Positions 44,581 through 56,599 are shown, counted from the first letter of the stretch. The stretch is DNA of 64,000 nucleotides from Bettongia penicillata ogilbyi (GCA_023548195.1 JAJHZJ010000699.1:2513175-2577174); one strand, 5' to 3'. Translations and numbers: made by a program. Notes: a model not told the origin generated them from the letters alone.

Positions 44581-44704
44581 ATGTAAAACAATCATACAAA
44601 GATAAGAAAATAATCAATCTCTCACCCTCCCCTCTACTGGATCACCTCATCCTTTCCCCCAGCTACCACAGCGCAGAAGTTGTTTTTCTCCATTTCCTTT
44701 GGCT

Positions 44705-44905
44705 GAGTTAGAGGCAGCATGGCATTTAGTGGAAAGAGAATAGATCTCAAAAGTAGCACCTACATTCAATTCCCATCTCTGACACTGTGTGATCCTGGGC
44801 AAGTCATTTAACTTTTGCAGGAAAAGTGACTACATTAGTAGTGGGAGTTTCCTGAACCAGGAGTTTTCTATTCCAGTGAAATCACAGTCCCTGTCCCGAT
44901 CCTAA
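44705..44905 (+). mobile_element. tRNA-derived or MIR-like SINE
   Basis: gaggcagcatggcatttagt, cattcaattcccatc, gtgtgatcctgggcaagtca. The rest to 44905 is a variant tail. Confidence 0.75.
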
Positions 44906-44989
44906 CACTTGAATAGTAAGTTAACAATAGTATCTTCAGGTTTTCAACTGAACTCTTAGAAAACAACAAGAACCCCCAAACTCTCTCCT

Positions 44990-45170
44990 CTTGTGCAGCA
45001 GTGTCATGTAGTGGAAACAGCTTCTGGTTCTTTTGTCTGGTGCCTGTGTGACCCTGGACTGGTCAGTTAACTCCTTAGAATATCAGTTTCCTTTTCGGTA
45101 CACAAACAAGGTTAAAGTAATTCATCCCTAAGTTTTCTTCCAGCTCTAACTTTCTATGATCCTAGCCAGA
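44990..45170 (+). mobile_element. tRNA-derived or MIR-like SINE
   Basis: gtcatgtagtggaaacagct, cctgtgtgaccctggactgg, tcagtttccttttcggtaca, ttcttccagctctaactttc and tatgatcc in the normal order. Confidence 0.8.
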
Positions 45171-46159
45171 ATTTGAGGTGTGAAAAATGAGATGTAAATT
45201 GATGCTTGTGGACTTCCAAACAGTGATTGGTTATGGGAAACCCTATGCCTGAAGTAAAAACAATTTAAAAAAAAATTATCAAAAGTTTCTCTTCCTACTA
45301 CATTATCCTCTTGGCTTGATGTATTAGCCAGAGATACTTCGGTCCCACTTAAGTGCTTATCGTTTCCTCCATAAGCAAATTCTAGCTAAAAGCAATATAT
45401 CTTTTTACCCTTGATCTCAGTTTGTCTCAATGCCTCATTAAAACAGCACACTTTTTGAAATTGAACTACAGCCTAGACAAATGATTGTATAATGTTTTAC
45501 ATAAACACACATTTATGTTATGTTGTTTCCTGGGATGGTTTAAAGTCATTTTCTTCCTTCAGCTCTGTGCTCTGGACATAAAAGATACTGAGCTCTTTAC
45601 TGTTTATTCAAGCGAAATCCTCTGTTTGTTCTGTATAAGCGTTCTTGGTTCTTTAATATATTGCAGACTTTAGTTTCAAGTTTATACCCTTTGGGAGTCG
45701 ATAAATTAGATACATTAACTGAGAGAGATAAGGTATGGAAACTGTAGCTTAATTGCCATTAAAAAAGATACTGTGACAGTGTAAAAGTAGAACCTGGAAA
45801 AGCAGTGTTTTCTCATTCTGTGCACCACCTCCCCAACTCCTCACACACCACACAAATACACACACACACACACACAGAGCAACAACAAGTTCTATGAATA
45901 TACATATCATAGCCTGTCAGTAAGAAAGTCCCAAGAAAGAAATAGGTGGAAAGGATTATTAATAAGAGTCAGGCAAGCCACAAATTCTTAAGTCTTTCTC
46001 TTCGGGAGGCAATATATAAAGAATAGTAAGATATACTTGGCGGCCTTCTGTAACACTGTAGCACAATAACTCCTCTGTTCCATTTCATCATATCTGCTAA
46101 ATGTTCAATACCTCATAAAGGTCATTGCCAAAATATGGAAAAGGAAATGCTCATCCTCA
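45171..46159. other. No recognised element except a short CA array
   Basis: About 990 bp of complex sequence; (CA)n at 45855-45877. No coding signal. One of the low-repeat stretches. Confidence 0.45.
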
Positions 46160-46355
46160 ACTCCTACACTATAGAAGGCAGGATGGAACTATAGAAAAAG
46201 CGCCAGATCTAGATTCGAGGACACTGTGTTCAATTCTTGGTTTTGTCATTTGTAATTGATGATCATAGGTCACTTTCTTTGACTGTCCTCAGTTTCCCTA
46301 TCTGTAAAATTAGCTGAAGGTCCTTTCCAGGTCTAAAACTTATGAAACTATGAAC
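46160..46355 (+). mobile_element. tRNA-derived or MIR-like SINE
   Basis: ggcaggatggaactatagaa, tcaattcttggttttgtcat, ctcagtttccctatctgtaa and gaaggtcctttccaggtcta in order. Confidence 0.8.
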
Positions 46356-47657
46356 TCCTTTATGGGAGAGGGAGTTTGTTCATGTGTAACTCAAAATTGT
46401 CTCAGCCATCTACCCTTCATCAGGATGTGAATGTCCTTTCTGGCAGGGCTTTCTACCTAATTTTACTCTCTGACATAAATGGCTTGTCATTCTTGGTCTC
46501 ACTGCTATGGAACATAGCTACTTATGCAGCTAGTTCAAAATCAACAAAGGTGATGTAAATGTCTTTTTTTTAAAAAAAATCACTGTGGTGTCTCATAATT
46601 TTAGTCTCCATTTTGAAATAACTGATTTTTCCGTTCTTTACCAATTAAAACAGTGGGATGGGGTGGAGGGAAGGAATTCTGCCATTTAAAAATAATGACA
46701 GAGTTAAGAAAAATACCTCAGATAGAAATATGGAAGAGTAAAAGACGGGGAGGGGGTGCGGGGCGACACATTGAAAGTATTTATTGGAGAAAGAGCAACT
46801 TATGAACCATGGGAAACCAGTCTAAGCCATCTTTTATTATAAAGTAAAAGAAAATAGTTGAGCTAAGACTTCAGCAGTCATTAATAGTAGGGTGGATTTT
46901 TTTTAGAACAAAAAAAAAAGAAAGGGGGGGAATCTGTCAGCATTAAGTACTATAGCTGACAGGCCAGACCTGTCATTGCCAGCAGTTATCTCACTAAAAG
47001 TTTGCATCTGGCTCTATAAAGAAACTCGACAGCAGCAGCAGCAGCAGCGACCCTGCTCTCCAAATCTCTCCCTGCCCCCTACCCCACTAAGCTTCTTTCC
47101 TTGTGGTACACATGTTGGTATGTGTATTCTCTAGAACAGATTACAAGTCAAGCAAATTAATTGCATTCTTTATGGCCTAACATGTGCTTTTATCTTCAAC
47201 ACATGCCAAAGAAGCCCACCACTCATTATTTTTCATTCTTAAAGTTGTATTTCTGGCTCAAGTGCACTATTTTCTCACAAAAGAGACCTGTTCACTAAGG
47301 CCCATTTCATGTTAAAGCTCAAAAGACTTTGCTTGTCATTCGCCAATTCTTAAAATTAATTCCAGTCTGTAAGAGGGTTTTAAAAAAAAATACAGCCCAG
47401 GAGAAAACAGCAGTGGAACTCAATTTGTCAGGTCTTTATCAAGTTAGTCTAGAGGGTCTTCTCAAGCTCTCCAGGGCTAGCCGGGGGATAAGAGGTAGAA
47501 ACAAGCCTGCCAATTTGAGTCAGGTCTGCAAGAACAGAAGCTGCAGCAGCAGTTTAGTCCTGGGCTAAACAGAATGCATTTGTTTTGTCCAGTCCCTAGC
47601 CACTTTCCCCATCCTCCCCCCAATTCCATCTCTTCTCCTCTCTTCACTTCTCCCTTT

Positions 47658-47660
<3 letters not shown>
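46356..47660. other. Low-repeat stretch with a (CAG)6 run
   Basis: About 1.3 kb with no recognised transposon. Six CAG units at 47030-47047 follow a TATA-like ctataaag (47013-47020). No reading frame with coding character spans it. It could be conserved non-coding DNA, which cannot be judged from one sequence. Confidence 0.45.
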
Positions 47661-47728
<68 letters not shown>

Positions 47729-47951
47729 TCTGTCTCTGTCTCTCTGTCTCTCTCTGTCTCTCTCTCTCTGACTTTCTCTCTCTGTCTCTGTCTCTCTGTC
47801 TCTCTCTCTCTCTGACTCTCTCTCTCTTTCTCTCTGTCTCTCTCCCTTCTCTCCTTCCCTCCCTCCCTCTCTCTCTCTGACTCTCTCTCTCTCTGTCTCT
47901 CTCTCTGTCTCTCTGTCTCTCTCTGTCTCTCTCTCTCTGTCTCTCTATCTC

Positions 47952-48002
<51 letters not shown>

Positions 48003-48220
48003 CTCCTGTCTCTGTCTGCCTCTGTCTATGGGTCTCTTTCTTTCTGTCTCTGTCTCTCTGTCCCTATGTCTCTGTGTTTCTTTCTGTGTCTATGTTTTCG
48101 TTTGGGTCTCTGCCACTGTTCTTTGTCTCTATCTGTATCTGTCTCCATCTTTTTTTGATCCCTATCTCTCCAGGTCTCTCTGTCTGTCTGTATGTCTCTG
48201 TCAGTCCATCATTAGTTATT
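47661..48220 (+). repeat. Long pyrimidine microsatellite block (CT, CTGT, CTAT)
   Basis: About 560 bp of almost pure pyrimidine on the plus strand with regular G interruptions: CT arrays at 47661-47725, TCTCTGTC-type arrays to about 47945, (CTAT)n at about 47951-48002, then degenerate CTGTCT. It creates low-complexity open frames only. Confidence 0.95.
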
Positions 48221-48799
48221 CTCCAGTAAAGGAGCAGTGAAACTAGCTAGTTGATATATGGGGAAATTTTGAGATTTGTGATTCAACAGTTGATAGTGAG
48301 CTTTTCCTGCAAAGGAAAACCAGCCAGCACTGAGTCATTGCTTCTCTCTCTGTGGTCCAACAATTTCTTGGAGTGTTTACACTAAACTCCAGGCCAGTTA
48401 AGAGAATTTACAGCCTTATCATTGGAATTAAATGCACTGATGGGGGGAGCAAGGGGAAGGGAGATGAGGAGATGTCTCACTCTCTCTTCTCTTGAAGGAG
48501 ACATTTGGCTTTATGTAAGCTAAGTTGTTTTATTCTTTCTCTGTGTTTCTCTCCCCACCCCCACCCCTACCCCCATTTCACTCTGTAGAATATCTGTACT
48601 GCTTGTTAGTATGATGAGGATTAATTTTTACTTCAATTTCCAATACTCAAAAGTCAGGAAATGATTTCCATAAAAAAATATTCTCCTAAAAACTACAAAT
48701 TAGATTTAATCAATATATGCCACAAATCAAGGTTTCTGAAAGATAAAAATAATTTAACCAGGTTTTGCTAAGACATTAATAATCAACCAAGAAAAGACC
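48221..48799. other. No recognised element
   Basis: About 580 bp of complex sequence after the microsatellite. No family or coding signal. Confidence 0.45.
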
Positions 48800-48925
48800 G
48801 TTTATAATAGATAGAGAGTTGACCAAGAAGACTGGATTTCAAATCCTAACTCTAATACATATTGGTTGAGTGACCCTGGGCAAGTCACCTAGCCTCTCAG
48901 TGCTCTAGGCAACTCTCTAAAATAG
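48800..48925 (+). mobile_element. tRNA-derived or MIR-like SINE
   Basis: ggatttcaaatcctaactct, gagtgaccctgggcaagtca and cctagcctctcag are the core blocks. Confidence 0.8.
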
Positions 48926-48929
48926 ACCT

Positions 48930-49990
48930 GCACATTTTACAGCCCACTAGTCACTTGAGGCCAGCCAGAGTATTTCAGGTGGCCCAAATATAGAGGATAC
49001 AAAAGAAAGTAAAGATGTAATGAGTGCTTTGCCTGTGTCCAGCTTCGCCCATCTTTCACTAGTCACTATCATGCCCTTCATGTAACATGGTAGATGGGTT
49101 GTCACTGTGCATTCTCTCCTGTTTGTCAAGCGACCTGTAGCAACCAACCATCATCAATCTGTCTCTAGTCTGAGAGGAGCAAGAGGCGTATCTTTTCACC
49201 GTGTTTTTCATCATTACTGGCATTGAACAGGGACAAAGTGATTGCAGACATTCACCAATGCAGCTGATACCCATTATGTGCAGAGAGGCAACAGCGCTTC
49301 TTCCCCTGCCTGGCTGCATGGTCACCCTCTAAGTTACATGAGTGTCTGGCAATCTCTTCAAGGTCAGACCTCAGTTCATTATTTCTTTGTATGTGAGCAG
49401 TTGCTGTGGAGATTTTTTGGTTCCAACATTAAAGATTTTGGGGTGACTTTGTAAAATGGGTGATAAAAAGAAACAGAAGATGGAGTCAGAACATAGAGTA
49501 CTTAATCTGGAGTGGATAAATGGATACTTGCTTACTTACACGAGAGACAAAATATTGTGCCTTGTTTGCTGAGGATAGCCATTCTGAAGGATTACAATCG
49601 TCGCCATTTCAAATCAAAGCATCCTGAATTAAAACATCCAAATGGTTGAAAAATCTCAGTGGGGAACAATGTTTTTTCAAGAAACCAAACTCAGAAAATG
49701 AGGTGGCTACGAAGGTCAGTTTTCAGATTTCTAAAGAAATTAGTGCTGTTGGAAAGTATTTTACTGAAAGTGACTTCATAAAGAAGTGTTTGCTGATTGC
49801 AGTTTCTGGATTATGTCCTGATTTAAAAAAAAGTGTTTTTGAGAATATAAGTTTGTTTAATATGACCATGCAGCAAAGAGTAGCTGATGATAAAACTGAT
49901 TGCTGACAAGAAGTGTAATACATCCCATTAACTAAATGTAAACAGTAAGAAAATCTGAAAAAAATGTACTAAAACTTGTCCTGCTTAGGA
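48930..49990 (+). mobile_element. hAT DNA transposon remnant with transposase
   Basis: The left part (48935-48985) has cttgaggccagccagagtat and ggtggcccaaa, which resemble the sub-terminal GGCC-rich part of hAT ends. A non-coding stretch follows, then a transposase pseudogene from 49456. A clear terminal inverted repeat and target duplication are not visible, so both edges are estimates. The right part of the transposase and the right end are missing. Confidence 0.6.
49456..49909 (+). pseudogene. hAT-Charlie-like transposase, N-terminal part, broken
   Basis: From the ATG at 49456 the frame reads a basic start (MGDKKKQKMESEHRVLNLEW), then ILCLVC, the cysteine pair of a BED-type zinc finger, and stops right after it. 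A frame change gives YNRRHFKSKHPELKHPN (about 49592-49645), the histidine pair. Another frame continues KNLSGEQCFFKKPNSENEVA to about 49906 with SDFIKKCLLIAVSGLCPDLK and ENISLFNMTMQQRVADD, the order seen before the catalytic domain in hAT-Charlie proteins and domesticated relatives. The catalytic domain is absent. It is not translatable. Confidence 0.82.
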
Positions 49991-50429
49991 AACGTTATTT
50001 TAAACATTAATGTGATTTCATGATAAATAAAAATCTTAAGTAATAAGTGCAGCTAATTCATATTAATTGAATTTTTAAAATGGTTTATTGGCAAAATAGT
50101 TTAATCATTAATTATACCCTTTCTAGGAAAGTGAGACACTAAAAACCTCTCTGTGGTCTGAAGAAGTTTAGCCTATTTTAATTTTGACCCTTACTTACTG
50201 CCAAGTCGTTCAGGTCTGCTCTAAGATAATAAATTGCAGAGTAAGAGTAAGTGGCTGACCTGCTTTGAAAGAGGGAGTTTCCTAACCTTATATCTAGGAA
50301 GTCACAGGTCCAGTTCCTGTTATTAATCAACACTAGATGATTTGCATAAGAAATAGTTTCTTTCAGTCAGAAATAAAATACATTAAATAATGATCTCAGT
50401 TAAAACCCTTTATTAAAGGAGAAGGAAAA
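49991..50429. other. No recognised element
   Basis: About 440 bp, AT-rich. No family or coding signal. Confidence 0.4.
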
Positions 50430-50560
50430 AGGTTAAATGACTTGACTAGGGTCACATGGCTAATATGTCAAAGATTTGGATTTGAACTGAAAACCAAGGT
50501 TTTCCTATGTCCAAGCCTAGCTCTAACCACTACGTCTTCCTGTCTCATTAGATACAAATG
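50430..50560 (-). mobile_element. MIR-like SINE
   Basis: ttaaatgacttgactagggt, cacatggctaat, ggatttgaactgaaaacc and ctctaaccactacgtcttcc are the reverse complement of a MIR. Confidence 0.8.
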
Positions 50561-52754
50561 TAATGGACGTAATCGTGTACCCCTGCACCTCAACCAGTCC
50601 TCTACTCCTCTGCAAAATATTATGCATAATGCAGAATCTTAAAACCACTGTTTGGAATAGTTATTACAACACATAAGGGGGAAAAAGCTACATTTACTTG
50701 ATTTTACAGATATGAGGAGACATGATATATTCATTAGAATCATAAATATTTGGAACAAAAAAATCCCCCAACCACAAGCATCTTTCAGGTTTCAGTAAGT
50801 TGTCTTGACTATAATAGAATATTCTGGAATATCTTCTTTATACCATATTCATTTGCAATGTGTTGTATAGCTAGTGTTTTGTTTTGTTTAAAGAAAGTCA
50901 TACCTCCTTATGTTTTCTCTCCATTTCAACTGCAAACTCTTTAGGGCAGGAATTATTTTCTCCATGCCCTTTCATATCTTCCACTGTGCCTATGAGAGCT
51001 ATGACTAAGATGGCAAGGAGCTGGGCTTTGTCCCAGCATGCTTAATTTAGAGTGGACTGACAGCATTTGAAATCCCTTAGTAGAACTTGGTGTGGTTACC
51101 AAGAATAATTAAACTAGGAACCTAGATGAAGCTGTCCCACTCTGCCCTGAATTCCTACTGCTAAATGGTGAGATACTTATCTCAATTCTACTTGCTCTGG
51201 CACTTAAGGTTCTGGGGTACTCTTAAGAGGAAGTGGGGTGTTTTTCAAATGTTATCAGCTTAAGTCCCCATTCACACATGATCTCTCCAATATGTATCAC
51301 CAGTAATTTGCACCTCAGTATCACTTAACCTGTTAATATCAATTCAGTTTTACGAAGTGATGTTTATCGAGTACAGATTTTCCCCCCAACAATCATTTTC
51401 CCCCATACCACTTTGGTCATTGGGGAGAGCAGATTGAAACATAAAGTTACTATAAAGTTTCCACCCTTGCTAAACTGGCTTCCAGATCTACCTTTGATCC
51501 TCTTTTGTATGCGCCAAGCTGGCTGCAAGGGGACTGATTTCACATCTCAGTGGGTTCGGTTGCCTACAAGTCATAATGTAGAGTCTCATCACTCTGGTTG
51601 CTTTTAACCTTTAACGTTGGTTCTTTTAAACTTTCAGAGCTCACAAGGTGATTTAATACTGTGTTTTACCTCCAACATTCCTTCACCTAAGGAAGAAAAC
51701 AATACACACGCGACAGAAGCAACAGAAAGGCCATGTATGTGTTCAAGGTTTCACATCAACCTAGGTGGTGAGAGTAGGCCTCTGGGATTAGCTGTCTCTC
51801 TCCACCCTACAGAAATCCTTGCTTTCTCACTCAAATATAACCAGGCAGGAAAGAGAAAGAAGCTCACTTTGGCCTCTTGGTATCTTTTGAATGCGCACCC
51901 TCTTTAGGCTCAATAGCCAATCCAAAGCCTAACTCTTCACCAGAAATAGTCAGTCGATTAGCTGACAAGAAAGTAGAGGACGAGGCCCTTCCTTCCATTT
52001 CACGTTACTAGAGACTTCCAGAAACAGGCTCACCAAATGCACATACCTCCAAGACTGAGCCCTCATTTCCTCATTTTCTCATTTTCTAATTCCTTGTTAC
52101 ACTTAAGTTGACTGGATGTTATGATACGGACAGCTTTGAGGGAACAGACCCTTAATCATCATTTCTAATGGTTCAAACACTAAATAGTACAGAAATCCAT
52201 CTTAACAACAGATTCAAGACAGCTAATTTAAAGGATCTGGGTTTATGGTGGAAAGCCAGATTAGTATCAGCTTCATAAGTTGGGCCTTAGAGAGACCAGG
52301 TTTTGTAGAAGAGAATTTTTACCCTAATCTTTCCTGATAGATATTTCATCCATTTGCCTTTAAGAGCTTGTAACTAGCCCTTTAATTTTTTTGTTGATTT
52401 AACATCCCTGTTTTGGTAATAGCATGAAGACTAGTTTTTAGAAACGGACAGAGTTGTTCTGAAAGGTGAATGACTGAACAAAGTTCTGGCAGAAATTTGG
52501 AAAAGCATGAGTATAGCAAAAGCAAATGTTGTAAATCAAGACCTAATCTTGGGAAATCTGAAAACACATTTTACTAAGTGACGTGTGTGTGTGTGTGTGT
52601 GTGTGTGTTTTGGTCTGGGAAACATCAGTGCAGCATCTATAAAGGTGCCTAAATTGTATTACTACAATTTACTTGGACAGAAACTGAATTGTACCCGGAT
52701 TCCTGGAAACCTGTCATTCATTTATCTAGTCTAAAGATGGATACATATTACTCT
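50561..52754. other. Longest low-repeat stretch
   Basis: About 2.2 kb with no recognised transposon; only a (GT)n at 52583-52608. A 96-codon plus frame at 51617-51907 has no recognisable domain. No splice-flanked exon found. It could be old host sequence or diverged repeats. Confidence 0.45.
52583..52608 (+). repeat. (GT)n microsatellite
   Basis: Thirteen GT units. Confidence 0.97.
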
Positions 52755-52945
52755 GTGGCTATACAGGATCATAGCTTTACAGCAAAAAGAGCTCTGGGAA
52801 ACTATCTAGTATAACCCCCTCATTTTACAGTTGAAGAAACTAAGGCATAAATATTTATATGAAATGGCCAAGGTCACACAGGTACTAAGTAGCCAAGCCA
52901 AGATTTACATCCCAGTTCTCTCGCTTCAAGCCTTGTGCTATTTTG
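52755..52945 (-). mobile_element. MIR-like SINE
   Basis: ccccctcattttacagttga, agaaactaaggc, ggccaaggtcacacaggtac and ccaagatttacatcccagtt are a reverse-orientation SINE. Confidence 0.82.
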
Positions 52946-53249
52946 CATGTGACGCTATCTTTATGTTCCCTGTTTGAAGCAAGTGTAAAAACCAAAAGAA
53001 AGACTATTATGGATGTGGTGATGTTTTGATTAAAAGTAAAGGTAACATGTTCTTTAAACGACATGGGCATTTTCATCCACTAGAATTTACTCAGTAAAAG
53101 AATCCGTGTGTTATTCAAATTTCAGAGGAAAAGTCTTTGTTGTTTCCCTCCTTCTTTCGCCTTTTCAAGTGGTAGAAACATTAGCCAAGATGTCACTGAA
53201 AGGGAGCTGAGCTAAGTTAAAACTGAGCTGACTGTGTAAGAATACAAGT
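52946..53249. other. No recognised element
   Basis: About 300 bp between a SINE and an L1 3' end. Nothing recognised. Confidence 0.4.
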
Positions 53250-54225
53250 CATTGCCCAATTGATAAATGGTCAAAGGATATGAACAGGCAGTTTTCAGAG
53301 TAAGAAATTAAAGCTATCTACAGTCATATGAAAAAATTCTCTAACTCACTATTGATTAGAGAGATGCAAATCAAAACAACTCTGAGATACCACATCACAC
53401 CTATCAGATTGGGTAAACATGACAAAACAGGAAGATGATAAATGTTGTAGAAGATGTGGGAGAGTTCATTGTTGGTGAAGCTATGAGCTGATCCAGCTAT
53501 TCTGGAGAGTAGTTTGGAACTATGCCCAAAGGGCTACAGCAATATTGCTTCTAGGACTGTATTCCCAAGAAATCATAAAAATGACAAAGACATATGTACA
53601 AAAATATTTGTAGTAGCTCTCTTTGTGGTGGCCAAAAACCGGAAATCAAAGGGATGCCCATCAATTGGGGAATGGCTGAATAAATTGTGGTATATGAATG
53701 TAATGGAATACTATTTTGCTATAAGAAATGATGAACAGGGAGACTTCACAGAGGTCTAGAAGGACTTATATGAACTGATGATGAGTGAAAGGAGCAGAAC
53801 CAGGAGAACTTTGTACACAGCAACAACCACAATGTGCGAGGAATTTTTCTGGTAGACTTAGTACTTCGTTGCAAAGCAAGAACTTAAAAGATTCCCAGTG
53901 GTCTCTTAAGACAAAATGCCCTCCACATCCAGAGAAAGAACTAAGGAATTCGATCTCAGAATGAAGCAGATCATTTTCTTTTGTATTATGTTTTGGTTTA
54001 TTTTATAATTTCTCCCATTCATTTTAATTTTTCTATGCAACATGAATAAGGTGAAAATGTATTTAATAGGAATGTATGTGCAGAACCTATATAAAAATGT
54101 ATCCCATCTCAGGGAGAGAGTGGGAAGGTAGCGGGGAAGGAGAGTGAGGGAACGGAAAAAATTTAAGCTATATGGAAGTGATTGCAGAACACTGAAAACA
54201 AATAAAATAATAATAAAAAGAAACA
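53250..54225 (+). mobile_element. L1 3' end, 5'-truncated
   Basis: Better kept than most L1 pieces here: caattgataaatggtcaaag, gcaaatcaaaacaactctga, catcaattggggaatggctg, agcagaaccaggagaacttt, cacatccagagaaagaacta, and the tail aaataaaataataataaaaa. A plus frame at 53514-53759 reads the ORF2 C-terminus (MPIQLG-like CPSIGEWLNKLWYMNV). No clear target duplication (aagaatacaag against aagaaacaaag is weak). Confidence 0.9.
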
Positions 54226-54310
54226 AAGTTCCTATATGCTCTTTTGCCTTATGACTGATTTGTCTTCTTAATAACATTAGTGATTTTATAAATGTTAATA
54301 ATTAAGTAGT

Positions 54311-54733
54311 TTAATTAAAATATGCCATTACCCAAATCCAGAAAAAAAACTGAGTTGAGACCACTGCCCAGAATTCCCGAGGCTTCATCAAGGAACTCAG
54401 GAAGGAACTCAGGAATGGGACCAGAGTCCACAGCCCAAGACTTAGAAGTGTCAACATCCTAACTCCACCAGTGTGACAGCTGCCCTGGCTGACTGGTCTG
54501 GACTGTGCAGACTCTCTATGCCAGGCTTTGGAAAGCTCATAGGACCAGGATCTGACCCCTTTCTTCCCAGTGAGAGCTGGGCAGTACCAGGGGGAGATAA
54601 CTTGATTCCTATTGTATTGCAGAGCCTCAATCTCACTCACCTCATGGTCTAATCTGTACTTGGAACTAAAGTGTAGGTTACTTACCAGTTGCCAGGTCTC
54701 ATCCTCTTGTTGGCACCATCCCATAACAGTCAC
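54311..54733 (-). other. Unrecognised 140-codon open frame
   Basis: Minus-strand frame opening MTVMGWCQQEDETWQLVSNL and ending with a hydrophobic segment (LSLGLWTLVPFLSSFLSSL, about residues 97-115) and an aromatic end. It is the longest frame here that is neither LINE nor low complexity. A donor-like CTGGTAAGT lies inside it (minus strand, about 54675). I see no start context, domain or repeat identity. It may be chance or part of an unknown repeat. Confidence 0.25.
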
Positions 54734-55009
54734 TGCCCTATACCTTCTCTTCTCTCCTTCTCACCTATAATCTCTTAGACATGACATATACTGAAAGACT
54801 CAAAAGGGTCAGTAATGTTATTAGCTTTGGGATTCCCTTCCATGATGCCTGACATTACTTGTGACTCTTGTCTATGCATTATTAGTGACCACAGGGGCCA
54901 TTCAAGTACTGAGGGACCTTCTTAATTTTTTCTGAAATCAAAGGATGGGGGAATATGGTCTCAACACAGGCATCTGCCTGCCATAACTCATCTATGCCAT
55001 TTGACCATG
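54734..55009. other. No recognised element
   Basis: About 280 bp of complex sequence with no recognised family. Confidence 0.4.
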
Positions 55010-55155
55010 CCAAACTATGTCTTTTCTACCAGTATAAAGAATACTAGTCATAGAGTCCATGTGCTCCTGTTTCTAGGTATAGGATCAAATCTTAACTCTG
55101 TGATTTAGTTGCCCCTGTGACCTTGGACAAGTGACTTAACTTCCCAATTAAATTT
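55010..55155 (+). mobile_element. tRNA-derived or MIR-like SINE
   Basis: ctagtcatagagtccatgtg, ggatcaaatcttaactctg and cctgtgaccttggacaagtg are SINE blocks in plus orientation. It abuts the L1 tail. Confidence 0.7.
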
Positions 55156-56352
55156 TATTTTTTTTAATTCTGAATTTAACAAAAACCAAAAAAGGAATAT
55201 ATACAAAGCAGAAAAGAAAAAAATTCTATATTTATTATAAATGATATTATATAAATATCTATGTTTATCTAATAAAAATCAACATGTCAACTTTCAAAGT
55301 TGTTCTACTTGTGTGCATTTTCTTTTGAACTTCCTTCCATCCATTTTGTGCATTTTTTAAAAAAAGTTTCAAAGATCTTCTTTTCTTTTTTATTTGATAA
55401 CATTATTGCTACCTCTCTTTTCCCTTCCATTCCCCCCCCACCTCAAGAAAGCACAATCCTTGTAATGAATTAGTTTAGTCAAACAGAATAAATATATGTG
55501 TGCATACATATACATTTTTCCCATATCTTATTCTTTGCCTTAAACCTATTATCCTTGTGTCAAGAAGTGGGTCACATACTTCATTATGGATCCTCTGGAG
55601 TTGTGGCTGGTCATCACATTGTCAAAGTTCTCAAGTCTCTCTTTTGTTTTATTTACTATGTTGTTGATACCGTATATATTGTTCTCTGAGTTCTGCTCAC
55701 CTTGCTTTGCATCAGATCCAACAAACCTTCCTATGTTGCTCTGAAACCATCTCTTTTGTCATCTCTTTCAGTATTATGTTATTCCATTATATTCATATAC
55801 CATAATTCACTTCAACTGATGGCCACCCCTTAGTTTCCATTTCTTTACCATTACAAAAAAAGTTCTATACTTAGTTTTGTACACATAGATCCTTTTCCTT
55901 TTTCTTTGATGTCTTTGAGGTATAGGTTTGATAGTGGTGTCACTGAGTCAAAGTTGAGTGATTTTCAGGGTTTAGTTCTAAATTGTTTTCCAGATTAGGT
56001 AGGCCAATTCATAGCTGGACAAATCATAGTGCATTAAAGTTCTTCCAGTGATTTAAATAGGCAAAAATTGGTTCGTTCAGTGTCAAAATCCTGGAAATGT
56101 TTGATTACCAGAGGAAGATGATAGCCACTACCTGGAGAATGACATGCTCATCTTGTCAGTTTGTATATGCCTTGTTAGACTAGAAATGCCAAGTGTAGTA
56201 CTCTCTTTGTCTGTCAGAGACAGCAGCTTTTAATTTGGTTGCATTGCTTTTGTTTGTACAAAAACTTTTTTAATTTTATAGAATCAAGATTATCTGTTTT
56301 ACATTTTGAAATGCTCTCTATATCGTTTGTTCCTAAATTCTTCCCTTATCCA

Positions 56353-56599
56353 TTACAGAAATCTATCTTGCCTTATAGGAAAATAGAGGGGAAGGGGATA
56401 AGAAAAGTGGGAGGGTTGTGATACAAGGTAGGGAAGATTTGAAGAAGGAGAAATAAGAATGCTAGCTATCTTGAAGTGGGCAAGGAAGAGATGGGGAGAA
56501 AAACTGGAACTCAAAATCTTGTGGAAGTGAATGTTGAAAACTAAAAATAATTAATAAAACAAAAAGTATTTGGAAAAAGGAAAGAAGAAAACAAATTAC
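56353..56599 (+). repeat. Arm 1 of a 247-bp near-perfect inverted repeat
   Basis: Reverse complement of 57677-57923 with 4 mismatches in 247 bases and no gap. Contains the HAL1 3' terminus in plus orientation, its A-rich end (ctaaaaataattaataaaac), and then aaaaaggaaagaagaaaa, which is L1 ORF2 sequence flanking the HAL1 at 57684-57702. It interrupts the L1 ORF2 C-terminus between ttcccttatccat and ctattccatgctctc, with about 15 bases of L1 lost. Confidence 0.96.

Noticed and set aside
47574..48240. Open frames of serine/leucine repeats
   Set aside because: Translation of the pyrimidine microsatellite block; no gene signal.
51617..51907. 96-codon plus-strand frame as a gene
   Set aside because: No recognisable motif, no splice context, and a length expected by chance in this much sequence.
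35250..55155. tRNA genes
   Set aside because: The A- and B-box-like motifs found here belong to SINE heads followed by SINE bodies and tails; no cloverleaf with matching acceptor arms was seen.
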